64,000 bases of DNA from Actinokineospora sp. NBRC 105648 (GCF_030269645.1 NZ_BSTR01000005.1:182601-246600), one strand, 5' to 3'. Positions 8,251 through 16,877 are shown, counted from the stretch's first letter. Notes: generated by a model from the letters alone, not told the origin. Made by a program: numbers and translations.

Positions 8251-8816
8251 GCCGTAAAGTCACCGCCCAGCGCGTCTTCGAGCACCAGCTCATCTGGCGG
8301 GTCACCCCGGACGCCCTCCGAGAGGCGACGCAGCTGCTGTTCACCGCGATCCAGCGGGATCACCCGCGGGTCGAGCACGTCATCGGTATCGCCCACGGCG
8401 GTGTCGCCCCGGCCCGCATCCTGGCCGGCCGGTTCGGCATCGGCGCTCGCACCGTACGGGCCCGGCACAACACCGATGACGCGATCTACCGGCAGGCCAC
8501 CGGCAAGGTGAGCGTGGACCTTGGGGTGTTCCAGCGCCTATCGGCCGACAAGCGCCTCAGCGGTACCGTGCTGCTGGTCGACGACATCTGCGGCACCGGC
8601 GCCACCCTGCACAAGGTCCACAACGCACTACGACCCGCACTCGCCGCCGACGCGCAGGTGATCAGCGCGACCTTGTGCGTCAACACCGGAGCACAGACTC
8701 GGCCGGACTACTTCGTCTGGACGGTATCGGACTGGGTCAGCTTCCCCTGGGAACGCCGCCCCACCACACCCACCACCGACATCACCACACCCGCCCAGGC
8801 CACACGCCATGGCTGA
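8247..8816 (+). CDS. Phosphoribosyltransferase
   Basis: 189 residues of type I phosphoribosyltransferase fold. The PRPP-binding motif VLLVDDICGTGAT lies near residue 110, and an HGGVAPAR segment precedes it. The closest general shape is the purine/hypoxanthine class. In this setting it could attach ribose-5-phosphate to preQ0 or a derivative, as ToyE/ToyH-type steps do in 7-deazapurine nucleoside pathways; that is inference. ATGA overlap upstream; it runs 8 bases into the next gene. Confidence 0.85.
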   Translation: MSRKVTAQRVFEHQLIWRVTPDALREATQLLFTAIQRDHPRVEHVIGIAHGGVAPARILAGRFGIGARTVRARHNTDDAIYRQATGKVSVDLGVFQRLSADKRLSGTVLLVDDICGTGATLHKVHNALRPALAADAQVISATLCVNTGAQTRPDYFVWTVSDWVSFPWERRPTTPTTDITTPAQATRHG

Positions 8817-9924
8817 AACCCCTATGACCGTGGCCTTCGTCCTGGCCTCCTACACATCCGACGCGCCCGCCGGCATGGAACGCGCCACCGCCGCCCTCGC
8901 CCTTGGCCTGCGCCAGCTCGGACACCGCGCCATCATCATCACCGCGGTCCGCACACCCTCCGACGACGAACCCGACGAGGACCTCATCGTCCTCGACTCG
9001 CTGCGAGTGACCTTCCCCGCCGACGATGACGAGCTGCGCTCGGCGATCACCCGCAGCGAGAAGAGCATCGCCGCGGACCTACGCGCCCTGTTCCGACGCC
9101 ACCAAGTCGACGTCGCCGTCTACGTCGACGGGCTCTGGGGCCTCGGCCGGATCGCACCCCAAAGCAGGGCCCGTTCGGTGTTGGCGATGCACGTCCTCGG
9201 CCACGCCGAAGACCTGACCCCTGCCCTGCATCGCGCCGACGTGGTCATCGCACCCTCGACCACGGTCCTTGAGCAGGCCCGAGCCAACGCGTACGACACC
9301 GTCGGTTGGCAGGTCGTGCCGAACGCGCTGTTGGGAGACCACCAGCGGCGAGCGGGCGCGCGCAGAGCGCAACTGCGCGGCGTGGGATCGGTGCGGATCC
9401 TGGCGAGGCTGGGGCCCGAAAAGAACGTCCCGGCTCTCCTGGAAGCCGGACACGTGATCGAACGACCCATCGAAGTCGTCCTGGCCGAGGCCGGGTTCGA
9501 GCACGCCACCGGCTCACAGCTCGCCGAGTGGCACCGATGCGCCCAAGCCGCCGCCAACCTGCACTTCGCCACCGTCCGACCCGGCGGACTGCCCTGGCAC
9601 CGGGTACCACCGTGGCTCGCCAACGCAGCCGCGGTGATCGTGCCCTCGCTCAAGGAAACCTTCGGCCTGGTCGCCCTCGAAGCGATGAGCGTCGGCACCC
9701 CCGTGATCGCCTTCGACGTCGGCAACCTACCCACCCTGATCGGCAACGGCCTCGGCGGCGTCATCGTGCCGCATTTCCACGGCGAGTACGGGCTGTGGAA
9801 CGCCACGCAGCGACTACTGGCCGATCCGGTACGCTACACAGCGCTATCCAGGGCTGCTTACTACCGCTCGCGGGACTATCTGCCCACCACAGTCGCCCAG
9901 ACATTCCTGAAGGCGGTGCGGTGA
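8809..9924 (+). CDS. Glycosyltransferase, family 4 (GT-B)
   Basis: 371 residues with the two-domain GT-B plan: an N-terminal acceptor half with the glycine-containing loop (SDAPAGMERATAALALGL) and a C-terminal donor half with RLGPEKN, and the retaining motif SLKETFGLVALEAMSVGTPVIAFD (the E-x7-E pattern). It is cytoplasmic and retaining by family. Overlaps its upstream neighbour by 8 bases. With the family 2 enzyme it implies at least two sugar transfers in the pathway. Confidence 0.85.
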   Translation: MAETPMTVAFVLASYTSDAPAGMERATAALALGLRQLGHRAIIITAVRTPSDDEPDEDLIVLDSLRVTFPADDDELRSAITRSEKSIAADLRALFRRHQVDVAVYVDGLWGLGRIAPQSRARSVLAMHVLGHAEDLTPALHRADVVIAPSTTVLEQARANAYDTVGWQVVPNALLGDHQRRAGARRAQLRGVGSVRILARLGPEKNVPALLEAGHVIERPIEVVLAEAGFEHATGSQLAEWHRCAQAAANLHFATVRPGGLPWHRVPPWLANAAAVIVPSLKETFGLVALEAMSVGTPVIAFDVGNLPTLIGNGLGGVIVPHFHGEYGLWNATQRLLADPVRYTALSRAAYYRSRDYLPTTVAQTFLKAVR

Positions 9925-10778
9925 TGCTCAACGTCCCCCTGCTCCTGGTAGACGGCCACAACCTGCTCTGGCGCGGCGCCTTCGGGTTCCCCTCGCCGGT
10001 CATGTCGCGGAACAAGACACGCGACCTGACCGCGGAGTTCGCCTTCTTCGCACTACTACGCGTAGCGATCCGCGAGGAGTTCACCAACCAACCGGAAGTG
10101 CTCGTGGTCTTCGACGGCGAGCACGGCTCCGCCGAACGCCAGGACACGGACGCCGACTACAAAGCCAACCGCGTCCTCGACGACGCCGCACTCAAACCCA
10201 TCCGCGCCATCCCCCACGTCCAGAAAGCACTCACCACCCACGACCTCGCCTGGATCGAACTCGAGTACGCCGAAGCCGACGACGTCATCGCCACCCTCGT
10301 CCGCCATACCCAAAGGGCCGAGCCGGACCGGCCCGTGCGGATCATGTCCGGCGACCGCGACTTCTACCAACTACTCACCGACCACGTCCACGTCCTCAAC
10401 ACCGCCATGCGCCCCGGACACCGCCACATCGGACCCGACCAGGTCTTCACCCGCTACAAGGTGACCCCCCGCCAGTGGCCGGACTTCTGCGCCCTCAAAG
10501 GAGACGCCTCCGACAACATCCCCGGCGTCACCGGCATCGGCCCCGGCACCGCCGCCACACTCCTCGCAGACGGCCTTCGACTGGAACACCTGCCCGACTC
10601 CGGCAGACTCACCGGCACCAAAGGACGAGCCGTGTCCGCCGCCTGGGAACAAGTCCTGGGCTGGCGCGACCTGGTCACCATGCGCACCGACCTCACCCTG
10701 CCCATCGCGCCCACCGGCCAACCAAGCCGCACCCTGCCACCACCCGGTGAGATCATCGACAGCCTCGGGCTCTGGTGA
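9924..10778 (+). CDS. FEN-type 5'-3' exonuclease domain protein
   Basis: 284 residues matching the N-terminal 5'-3' nuclease domain of DNA polymerase I and T5 FEN: LLLVDGHNLLWR, VVFDG, the DYKANR arch-base motif, EADDVIATL, IMSGDRDFYQLL with the metal aspartates, and a helix-hairpin-helix DNA-binding region (GDASDNIPGVTGIGPGTA). It stands alone without a polymerase domain. Such enzymes cut 5' flaps or degrade DNA from a 5' end. ATG 9924 or GTG 9921 (GTGA overlap) could start it. A nucleic-acid nuclease in an apparent biosynthetic operon is unexpected. Confidence 0.9.
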   Translation: MLNVPLLLVDGHNLLWRGAFGFPSPVMSRNKTRDLTAEFAFFALLRVAIREEFTNQPEVLVVFDGEHGSAERQDTDADYKANRVLDDAALKPIRAIPHVQKALTTHDLAWIELEYAEADDVIATLVRHTQRAEPDRPVRIMSGDRDFYQLLTDHVHVLNTAMRPGHRHIGPDQVFTRYKVTPRQWPDFCALKGDASDNIPGVTGIGPGTAATLLADGLRLEHLPDSGRLTGTKGRAVSAAWEQVLGWRDLVTMRTDLTLPIAPTGQPSRTLPPPGEIIDSLGLW

Positions 10779-11416
10779 CCACGATGACCACACCCGCGTT
10801 CACCGCACCCGCGTCCGTGTTGACCGTCATGGCCCACCCCGACGACGCCGAACTCTGGGCCGGAGGCACCCTCGCCCTCTGCGCCAACGCCGGCACCACC
10901 GTCACCATCGCCGTACCCCACCACCACAAACCAACCCGTGATGCCGAGGCAGCCGTCGGGGCCGCGGTCCTCGGCGCGGACCTGCGGCACTACGCCCAGC
11001 CCACCACCTCGGCGCTGCACGAACTCCTGCTGGTGATCCGACCCGAGGTCGTGCTCACCCACCCACTCAACGACGTGCACCCCGACCACCGACACATCGC
11101 CCACGCTGTCCTCGAAGCCCTGCCCGACGTCGTCATCGCCACCGGACACCCCCGCCGGCTCTACACCACCGACACCTACAACAGCCTCACCCTCGACGGC
11201 CCTGTGCCAGCGCACACGATCGTCGACATCTCCACGACCTGGCCCACGAAAACGCGCGCCCTCGCGGCCCATGCATCGCAACCGATCGTGGACCACTTCG
11301 GACCCATGGCCGAAAACCTGGCCCGCCTATGGGGAGCACGCATCGGCGTCACCCACGCCGAGAACTTCACCCCGCTACCCATCCTCGGCCGACTCGCTGC
11401 CGCCGCCGCCCTGTAG
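10775..11416 (+). CDS. PIG-L family deacetylase
   Basis: 213 residues. The zinc and catalytic motif AHPDDAE lies at residues 20-26 and the second zinc motif HPDHRHIA near residue 95. Family members remove acetyl groups from N-acetylglucosamine-type sugars (MshB, PIG-L, LmbE). Next to two glycosyltransferases, deacetylation of an amino sugar on the product is the simplest reading. GTG start with a GTGA overlap on the nuclease gene. Confidence 0.9.
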   Translation: MTTMTTPAFTAPASVLTVMAHPDDAELWAGGTLALCANAGTTVTIAVPHHHKPTRDAEAAVGAAVLGADLRHYAQPTTSALHELLLVIRPEVVLTHPLNDVHPDHRHIAHAVLEALPDVVIATGHPRRLYTTDTYNSLTLDGPVPAHTIVDISTTWPTKTRALAAHASQPIVDHFGPMAENLARLWGARIGVTHAENFTPLPILGRLAAAAAL

Positions 11417-11481
11417 ACGCGAAGCTCCCCAGTGGACATCCGCGCCAGGTAACCGACCACGGTTTCTCTTGGAGCACACCC

Positions 11482-12327
11482 ATGCCCATCTCCGGCGACC
11501 CCCACGCCTATCGCCTCCCGACCATCGACCTCGAACGACCACACACCAGCCGAATCAGCAACCGTCTGCTGGGCGGCGACCTGCACTGGGCCATCGACCG
11601 CCATTTCGCCGACCGCGCCACAGCCATCCTTCCGGAACTGCCCGACCTCCTTCGACTCAATCGTCGTTTTCTCGCCCTGGCCATCAAGTTTTGCGCCGAC
11701 CGCGGTATCGAGCAATTCCTTGACCTCGGCTGCGGCACACCAATACGACCAATGACACACGAACTCGTCGACAACGTCCTCCCAACAGGACGCTGCACCT
11801 ACGTCGACATCGACCCAGTGGCCATCGCACACACCCAGCTGGCTGTGGAGGAGCACGGTGCCCCCAACCGGCACGACGTCCTGCACGCCGACCTTCGATC
11901 CAGCAGCAGGCTGTGGCAGACCATCACGCACGACGATCGCCTGATCAACCCCCACCAGCCCGTCGCCATCATCTTCTCCGACGTGCTGCACTTCCTCCCA
12001 CCCGGCACCAACGAACGAACTCTCGCCACCTACACGGACCTGATGCCACCCGGGTCCTACCTCATCGCCACCCACCTGAGCACCGACGGCGTACCAGCCG
12101 AAGTCGTCAACCGTCTCCTCGACCTACGCGCGCTCTACGGAAGCATCGGGCAACCGGTCACCATCCGCAGCACCTCAGAGTTCACCGAGTTGCTAAGCGA
12201 CTTGCAGCTCGTCGCCCCCGGCGTCGCATCGGCGGCGCGATGGTGTGTCTCGCCAGGCCCCGCTCTGGCATCTAACGCCCTTGACAAAACTTGGCTCGCC
12301 GCGATCGCCCACAAGCCGTGTAGGTGA
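11482..12327 (+). CDS. SAM-dependent methyltransferase, SAV2177/DUF574 type
   Basis: 281 residues. The sequence shows the usual family features: ERPHTSRISNRLLGG near the N-terminus, the SAM-binding FLDLGCGTP, YVDIDPVAIAH and the ADLR motif, and a C-terminal half with LMPPGSYLIATHL. Family members are abundant in actinomycetes and mostly uncharacterised. ATG 11482 follows a TTGGAGC site. It lies 65 bases after the PIG-L gene, so it is probably still in the operon, though no longer overlapping. Confidence 0.85.
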   Translation: MPISGDPHAYRLPTIDLERPHTSRISNRLLGGDLHWAIDRHFADRATAILPELPDLLRLNRRFLALAIKFCADRGIEQFLDLGCGTPIRPMTHELVDNVLPTGRCTYVDIDPVAIAHTQLAVEEHGAPNRHDVLHADLRSSSRLWQTITHDDRLINPHQPVAIIFSDVLHFLPPGTNERTLATYTDLMPPGSYLIATHLSTDGVPAEVVNRLLDLRALYGSIGQPVTIRSTSEFTELLSDLQLVAPGVASAARWCVSPGPALASNALDKTWLAAIAHKPCR

Positions 12328-12397
12328 GCTTGACGCGCAGGGAGCAACCTTGCCGGCGCGAGTCGCACATCGCGGGCGAGTCGGAGACAATTCCGAC

Positions 12398-12973
12398 GTG
12401 ACTGTCGCATCGTTTGTATTCTCCGCCGTCGCGTTGGCCCTCTCAGGCGCCGCGTTCGGCTGGCAGGTCCTTGCCTGGTTCCTGACCGGCGGACGAGCCA
12501 ACGTTGATCTGCGTATCGGAGTAATCGACAAGCTTTCTCAACGATTCTTCACTCTTCCTCTGGGCCCTAAAGCGATAGACGGGATCAAGCGAACAGCCAC
12601 TCAGAACGGCATCAACGGCCCAGTGGCTTTCTTCGTGACTGTAAGCAACGTCGGAAGGACGGCACTTACAGTCAAGGATATCGCTTTTCGTGCTCCCACC
12701 AATGAACGCTACGGCATCCTCGGGGGAGGCGACTGGGGCGACAAGCTACCGAAACGGCTAGAACCCGGCGACTCGACCACCTGTGTTTACGACTTGTCAT
12801 TCTTGCAAAACATGGCGGCCCTCCAATGCCACAAGCACAAATTGAGCCTCGCGCCGATGTTCGCCGAAGCGGAACTAGGAACCGGCAAGACCGTCCGCTG
12901 CAAGAAGCAGGCCCTCGTAACGCCGGTCATCGAACAATCTTCATCCAACAAAGACGAAATGGAAAATGAATAA
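12398..12973 (+). CDS. Membrane-anchored protein of unknown function
   Basis: 191 residues from GTG 12398 (CGGAG site 12 bases upstream). One N-terminal membrane helix (FVFSAVALALSGAAFGWQVLAWFL) is followed by a soluble domain with a beta-sandwich feel (VAFFVTVSNVGRTALTVKDIAFR, then a CVYDLSFL strand). A charged tail ends NKDEMENE. The base composition is noticeably less GC-rich than the flanking genes, which suggests separate origin. No family recognised. Confidence 0.6.
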   Translation: MTVASFVFSAVALALSGAAFGWQVLAWFLTGGRANVDLRIGVIDKLSQRFFTLPLGPKAIDGIKRTATQNGINGPVAFFVTVSNVGRTALTVKDIAFRAPTNERYGILGGGDWGDKLPKRLEPGDSTTCVYDLSFLQNMAALQCHKHKLSLAPMFAEAELGTGKTVRCKKQALVTPVIEQSSSNKDEMENE

Positions 12974-13082
12974 TCGCGTATCGATGACGGCGGGCCGGTC
13001 CACGTGTCTCCCGAACTACTCCAGCAGATGCTTCCCGCGCGCCGGTGAGCTGACCATGCCCTCGATCTGATGTCATAAGGGC

Positions 13083-13727
13083 ATGGTCACTGCCGTGGTG
13101 TTCGACGTGGGCGAGACGTTGCTGGACGACTCGCGGGAGTGGGGTGCGTGGGCCGACTGGGTCGGCGTCTCCCGCCACACGTTCTCGACCGTGCTGGGCG
13201 CGGTCACCGCGGCGGGCCGGGACAATGCCGAGGCCTTCCAGTACTTCCGCCCCGGCTTCGACCTGGCCCACGAACGGCAGCTGCGCGAAGAAGCTGGCCG
13301 GGGTGAGCTTATCGGTGAGGATGACCTGTATCCGGATGTCCGGCCCGCCCTTGCTCAGCTCCGTGTACAAGGTCTTTGGGTGGGTGTGGCCGGGAACCAG
13401 ACCGCCCGCGTGGGCACCCTGCTGCGGGAGTTGGACCTGCCGGTCGATCGGGTCGCGACCTCGGGCGAGTGGGGCGTGGCCAAACCCGCTCCCGAGTTCT
13501 TCGAGCGAGTCGTCGCCATGACGCCGGGCGGTGTGGACGAGGTCGTCTACGTCGGGGATCACCGAGACAACGACGTCGTCGCGGCCAAAGCGGCGGGCCT
13601 GCGGACCGTCCTGATCCGGCGCGGTCCCTGGGGCTACCTGTGGGCTGACGACCCGCTGGTCCGACGGGACGCCGACTGGGTCATCGACTCCCTGCTCGAA
13701 CTGCCCGACCTGCTGCAGCCTCACTAG
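13083..13727 (+). CDS. HAD-superfamily hydrolase
   Basis: 214 residues with all four HAD motifs: FDVGETLLD (nucleophile D, with Gly where the acid/base Asp is normal), VAGNQT (motif II), K at GVAKPAPEFF (motif III) and VGDHRDND (motif IV). It should be a small-molecule phosphatase in the cytoplasm. The change of the usual DxD to DxG is worth noting, since it removes the general acid of typical phosphatases. It may dephosphorylate an intermediate of the neighbouring pathway. Confidence 0.85.
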   Translation: MVTAVVFDVGETLLDDSREWGAWADWVGVSRHTFSTVLGAVTAAGRDNAEAFQYFRPGFDLAHERQLREEAGRGELIGEDDLYPDVRPALAQLRVQGLWVGVAGNQTARVGTLLRELDLPVDRVATSGEWGVAKPAPEFFERVVAMTPGGVDEVVYVGDHRDNDVVAAKAAGLRTVLIRRGPWGYLWADDPLVRRDADWVIDSLLELPDLLQPH

Positions 13728-13730
13728 GGC

Positions 13731-14981
13731 TCAGCGGGCACCGGCCCAGTCGGCGAGGTCGAGCAGGCCGGAGCTGGGGGCGCTGTGGGTGGACAACAGC
13801 GTGGTCAGGGTCCGGCGAACCTGTGGGTGTGCTCGGGCGTGCTGGGGCGCGACCTGGCGGGCGGTCTGCAGGCTCGCGTGGGCGTCCTCGTGGCGGCCGA
13901 GGTCGAGCTGGGCGCGGGCGAGGTCGATGAAGTAGTGCGAGCGTCGTTCCGCGGGAAGCTCGGGCGGTGGGTACCAGGACGAGGCGCGTTCGATGCCGAC
14001 CGGGTCGCTGAGTTCGACGGCGACGGCGAGTTCGTGGATGCGTAGCGAGGCGGGGCCGAAGGCGGTGCCGTGGTAGACGCCCTCGGGCACCGTCGTGCAG
14101 GCCCGGCGGGCCTCGCGCAGGTGCTCGGCCGCGGAGTCGGGCTTGCCGGCGCGTCCGGCGACGACGGCAGCTCGCATGTGCAGGGCTGCGAGAGCCGCAG
14201 CACTGGCGACCGGCGGCGTGCCGCGGGCAGGCAGCTCGTCGACGGCGAGGTCTAGGGCGCGGGCCGCGGTCACCAGGTCGCCGTTGGCGAAGAAGGTCTC
14301 GGTGCGCACGTAGGAGACTGCGGCTGCCAGAAGGTGGTCCTCGGCTCGTTGGGCGGCTGTTCGCATCCGGTCGATGAGGCGGGCGGAGAGGTCCAGGTAG
14401 CCGAACTTGAACGCGACACCGTCAGCCGCCCGCAATGCCAAGGTCAGCAGCGCAGCAACGGATCGCTGCTCGGCCTGGCCGCCGAGCTGCCCGGCGCGGC
14501 CCAGCTCGGCCAGGACCACCGGGAGTCGATGGGCGAGATCAACGTATCGGGCCTGGAGACGGTCCTCGCTCATGCGGGCTACGTCCGCCCGAAGCTCGGC
14601 CAGGGTTCTCGTCGGTCCGTCATCTGGCAGGTCGAGGCTGTCGAGCGAGCGTCGCAGGTCGGGCACTGCCGCAGCGATGACGTCGGCCTCCAGCGTGAAG
14701 GTGCCGGTCTTTTCACCGGAGCGCGAGGGCGCGGTGGCCGTGTCGCGTGAAGGAGACGGGGCCCGTCGAAGAGTGCGGCGCAGCAGCTCGTCGAGTTCGT
14801 CCAGCGACACACGCAGAGCGAAGGCCACACGTTGCCGCTGCCAGGGGTACGGCGCCTGGACTCCCCGTTCCCAACGGCCGATGGACGTGCGCTCCATGCC
14901 GAGTTCCGCGGCGAAGCTCTCCTGCGTGTACCCCGACGCTTCCCGGGCACGGCGCAACGGAGAAGGAGGCCGTCCTGCCAT
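13731..14981 (-). CDS. XRE-family regulator with a helical repeat domain
   Basis: 416 residues. An N-terminal helix-turn-helix (LRRAREASGYTQESFAAELGMERTSIGRWERG, split here over residues 8-39) is followed by a linker and about 300 residues of TPR-like helices. It lies convergent to the HAD gene and divergent from queD, so it is well placed to control the que genes. An imperfect dyad at 15014-15028 lies just before its start and overlaps a TATAG element. Confidence 0.85.
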   Translation of the reverse strand: MAGRPPSPLRRAREASGYTQESFAAELGMERTSIGRWERGVQAPYPWQRQRVAFALRVSLDELDELLRRTLRRAPSPSRDTATAPSRSGEKTGTFTLEADVIAAAVPDLRRSLDSLDLPDDGPTRTLAELRADVARMSEDRLQARYVDLAHRLPVVLAELGRAGQLGGQAEQRSVAALLTLALRAADGVAFKFGYLDLSARLIDRMRTAAQRAEDHLLAAAVSYVRTETFFANGDLVTAARALDLAVDELPARGTPPVASAAALAALHMRAAVVAGRAGKPDSAAEHLREARRACTTVPEGVYHGTAFGPASLRIHELAVAVELSDPVGIERASSWYPPPELPAERRSHYFIDLARAQLDLGRHEDAHASLQTARQVAPQHARAHPQVRRTLTTLLSTHSAPSSGLLDLADWAGAR

Positions 14982-15013
14982 GGTCTGTCCCCCTCCCGTA
15001 GCCGCTATAGCAC

Positions 15014-15028
15014 ACAGTACGTGACTGT
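15014..15028. promoter_or_regulatory. Imperfect dyad between the XRE gene and queD
   Basis: ACAGT at 15014-15018 and ACTGT at 15024-15028 form a dyad around a 5-base centre. A TATAG element for the minus-strand gene lies at about 15005. The position suits an operator for the XRE protein acting on itself and on queD. Arms are short, so it could be chance. Confidence 0.3.
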
Positions 15029-15185
15029 TTGCTCAGCGTAGAAGGTGTGCCGCTCCATGATCGCCCCACACCCGCCGCACGGCCGCTCTGGTGATCCACA
15101 CCGGCAGACAGTTGGCTCAGGGGTGTCCGCGGTGGGCGACCCCCGACCGCCCACCGCGGACCCGCTAAGAGGCGGCAACCGGGAA

Positions 15186-15198
15186 AAGGGAGGTGATC
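15186..15198 (+). promoter_or_regulatory. Very strong ribosome binding site that sets the queD start
   Basis: AAGGGAGGTGATC is nearly the full complement of the 16S rRNA 3' end. Its core ends 11 bases before ATG 15205, whereas the in-frame GTG at 15193 lies inside it. This argues for ATG 15205 as the start and for high expression of queDE. Confidence 0.6.
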
Positions 15199-15204
15199 CG
15201 GGAG

Positions 15205-15687
15205 ATGTCGTACAAGATCACCGTCGAGCACTCCTTCGAGGCCGCGCACCGACTACCGCACCTGGGCGGCAAATGCGTCAGCCTGCACGGGCACTCCTGG
15301 ACGACCGCGGTCACCGTCAGCGCCGCGCAGCTGAGCCCCGAGGTGACCGTCGTCGAGTTCGGAGCCCTCAAGGCCCGTCTCCGCCACTGGATCGACGAGC
15401 ACCTCGACCACGGCACCATGCTCGGCGCCCAGGACCAGCTGGTGAACCCGCTGACCGCCACGGGCAACAAGGTGTTCCGCTTCGGACTCGAAGAGCCCGG
15501 GGACACCGCCGAGCAATTCGCCCACGGACTGGACTGGCCCACCGTCGAAGCCACCGCGGTCCTGCTCACGCGCGTGGCCCAGAGCGCACTCGTCGACCTG
15601 CCCCGCGCCGACGGCGCCCGAATCGACCGGGTCCTGGTACGCGAGACGCGCCTCAACACCGCCGTCTACGAACCCGCCACCTCATGA
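15205..15687 (+). CDS. queD: 6-carboxytetrahydropterin synthase QueD
   Basis: QueD turns 7,8-dihydroneopterin triphosphate into 6-carboxytetrahydropterin, the second step to preQ0. The 160-residue protein has the zinc histidines and catalytic Cys in the usual order: H15 in FEAAHRLPH, C24 in GGKCVSLHGHSW, H28 and H30, then the DHGTML segment after a DEHLDH motif. ATG 15205 is chosen by the strong ribosome site. It overlaps queE as ATGA. About 25 residues around 95-120 look like an insertion compared with short QueD proteins. Confidence 0.92.
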   Translation: MSYKITVEHSFEAAHRLPHLGGKCVSLHGHSWTTAVTVSAAQLSPEVTVVEFGALKARLRHWIDEHLDHGTMLGAQDQLVNPLTATGNKVFRFGLEEPGDTAEQFAHGLDWPTVEATAVLLTRVAQSALVDLPRADGARIDRVLVRETRLNTAVYEPATS

Positions 15688-16394
15688 CCGAACCCACAAC
15701 GACGACGCTGGCAGTCAACGAGCTGTTCGGACCCACCTTCCAGGGCGAAGGCACCAGCACCGGCAAACTGGCGCGGTTCCTGCGCCTCTACGGCTGCAAC
15801 CTCGCGTGCACCTGGTGCGACACCCCACAGACCTGGGACCGCGCGCGCCACGACCCGGCAGCAGAGCAGACCCGTCTCACCGTCGACGACATCCTGGCCT
15901 GGCTGCGCACCGGCCCGAGCAGCCTGCTCGTCGTCACCGGAGGCGAACCACTCCTCCAGCAACGCGCGCTGGAACCGTTGTTCACCGCGATCACCGCCGC
16001 GGGTCTGGCCACGGAGATCGAGGTCGAGACCTCCGGGACCATCACACCCACCCCGGACATCGTCGCGGCCGTCACCCGGTTCACCGTCTCGCCCAAGCTC
16101 GCACACTCGACCATGGTGCTGCCCCGAAGGATCCGGCCCGCGGTGATCCGACAGTTCGTCGCCTCGGGCAAGGCGAGTTGGAAGTTCGTCGTCCAGACCC
16201 CCGACGACCTGGCCGAAGTCGAGGCCCTGGCGACCGAGTACGGCCTCGACCCGGTCTGGATCATGCCCGAAGGCACCGACAGCACCACCATCCTCGACCG
16301 GATGCGACTGCTCGCCGACCCGGTCCTCGCCCGCGGTTGGAACCTCACCTCCCGCCTGCACATCCTGCTGTGGGGCAACGTCCGTGCCCGCTGA
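15684..16394 (+). CDS. queE: 7-carboxy-7-deazaguanine synthase QueE
   Basis: A radical SAM enzyme of 236 residues that contracts 6-carboxytetrahydropterin to 7-carboxy-7-deazaguanine. Evidence: the NELFGPTFQGEGTSTG start, the iron-sulfur motif CNLACTWC (C38, C42, C45), VTGGEPLLQ for SAM binding and VETSGT. The C-terminal LHILLWG is typical of the family. Translationally coupled to queD by ATGA. The frameshifted gene that follows overlaps its end by 11 bases. Confidence 0.95.
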   Translation: MTEPTTTTLAVNELFGPTFQGEGTSTGKLARFLRLYGCNLACTWCDTPQTWDRARHDPAAEQTRLTVDDILAWLRTGPSSLLVVTGGEPLLQQRALEPLFTAITAAGLATEIEVETSGTITPTPDIVAAVTRFTVSPKLAHSTMVLPRRIRPAVIRQFVASGKASWKFVVQTPDDLAEVEALATEYGLDPVWIMPEGTDSTTILDRMRLLADPVLARGWNLTSRLHILLWGNVRAR

Positions 16395-16877
16395 GCCCGA
16401 TGCGGAAGACACGCTCAAGGCTGCTGTGGCACGTTGCCGCATCTCCGGTCGCTGGCACCAGGCCCTCGACGTTGCCCTTCGGTCACTCGACACCCCGATC
16501 GAGGACGACCTCACTGCCGCCCGCCGCTCGGCCCTGGTAGGCAAGTTTTCGCCGAAGCTGCTCGACCCGGTGCTGCCGCAGCCCACTTCAGGCGCGCTCA
16601 TCAGCGATTCCCCGCTACTCCCGGGCTCATCGCCGAGCACGCCGGCATCCTGGTCGACCTCGCCGCGGCGTACCAGGCCAACGACGAGCCGCGGTTCGCC
16701 GCGCGGACCCTGGACACCGCGCTGGCGATGCTGGTCGACGTCGATGACGGTGCGGCAGAACGGGTACGGCTTCTCCGACGAGCAGCAGCAGAGCCGCGAT
16801 CCACCTCGCCGCGGATGGCGCCCACCCAGCCCTGCGTCGAGGCGGGCCCTGTACTACCGCTACCGCCGGACTTGCCC
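16384..16877 (+). pseudogene. Frameshifted helical (TPR-like) protein after queE
   Basis: A GTG at 16384 inside the queE end opens a frame beginning PAEPDAEDTLKAAVARC. Coding character continues to about RSALVGK and then jumps to the +2 frame near 16545-16556 (QVFAEAARPGAAAAHFRRAH, later ILVDLAAAYQANDEPRFAAR). The joined product is helical and TPR-like with alternating Ala/Leu/Arg. It was probably a queE-coupled gene. A single-base error in the sequence would give the same picture. Confidence 0.5.

Noticed and set aside
1949-15092. A shared 15-base string (CACGGCCGCTCTGGT) upstream of both halves of the que block
   Set aside because: A 15-base match between two places in 64 kb of GC-rich DNA is expected by chance, and the flanks do not match.
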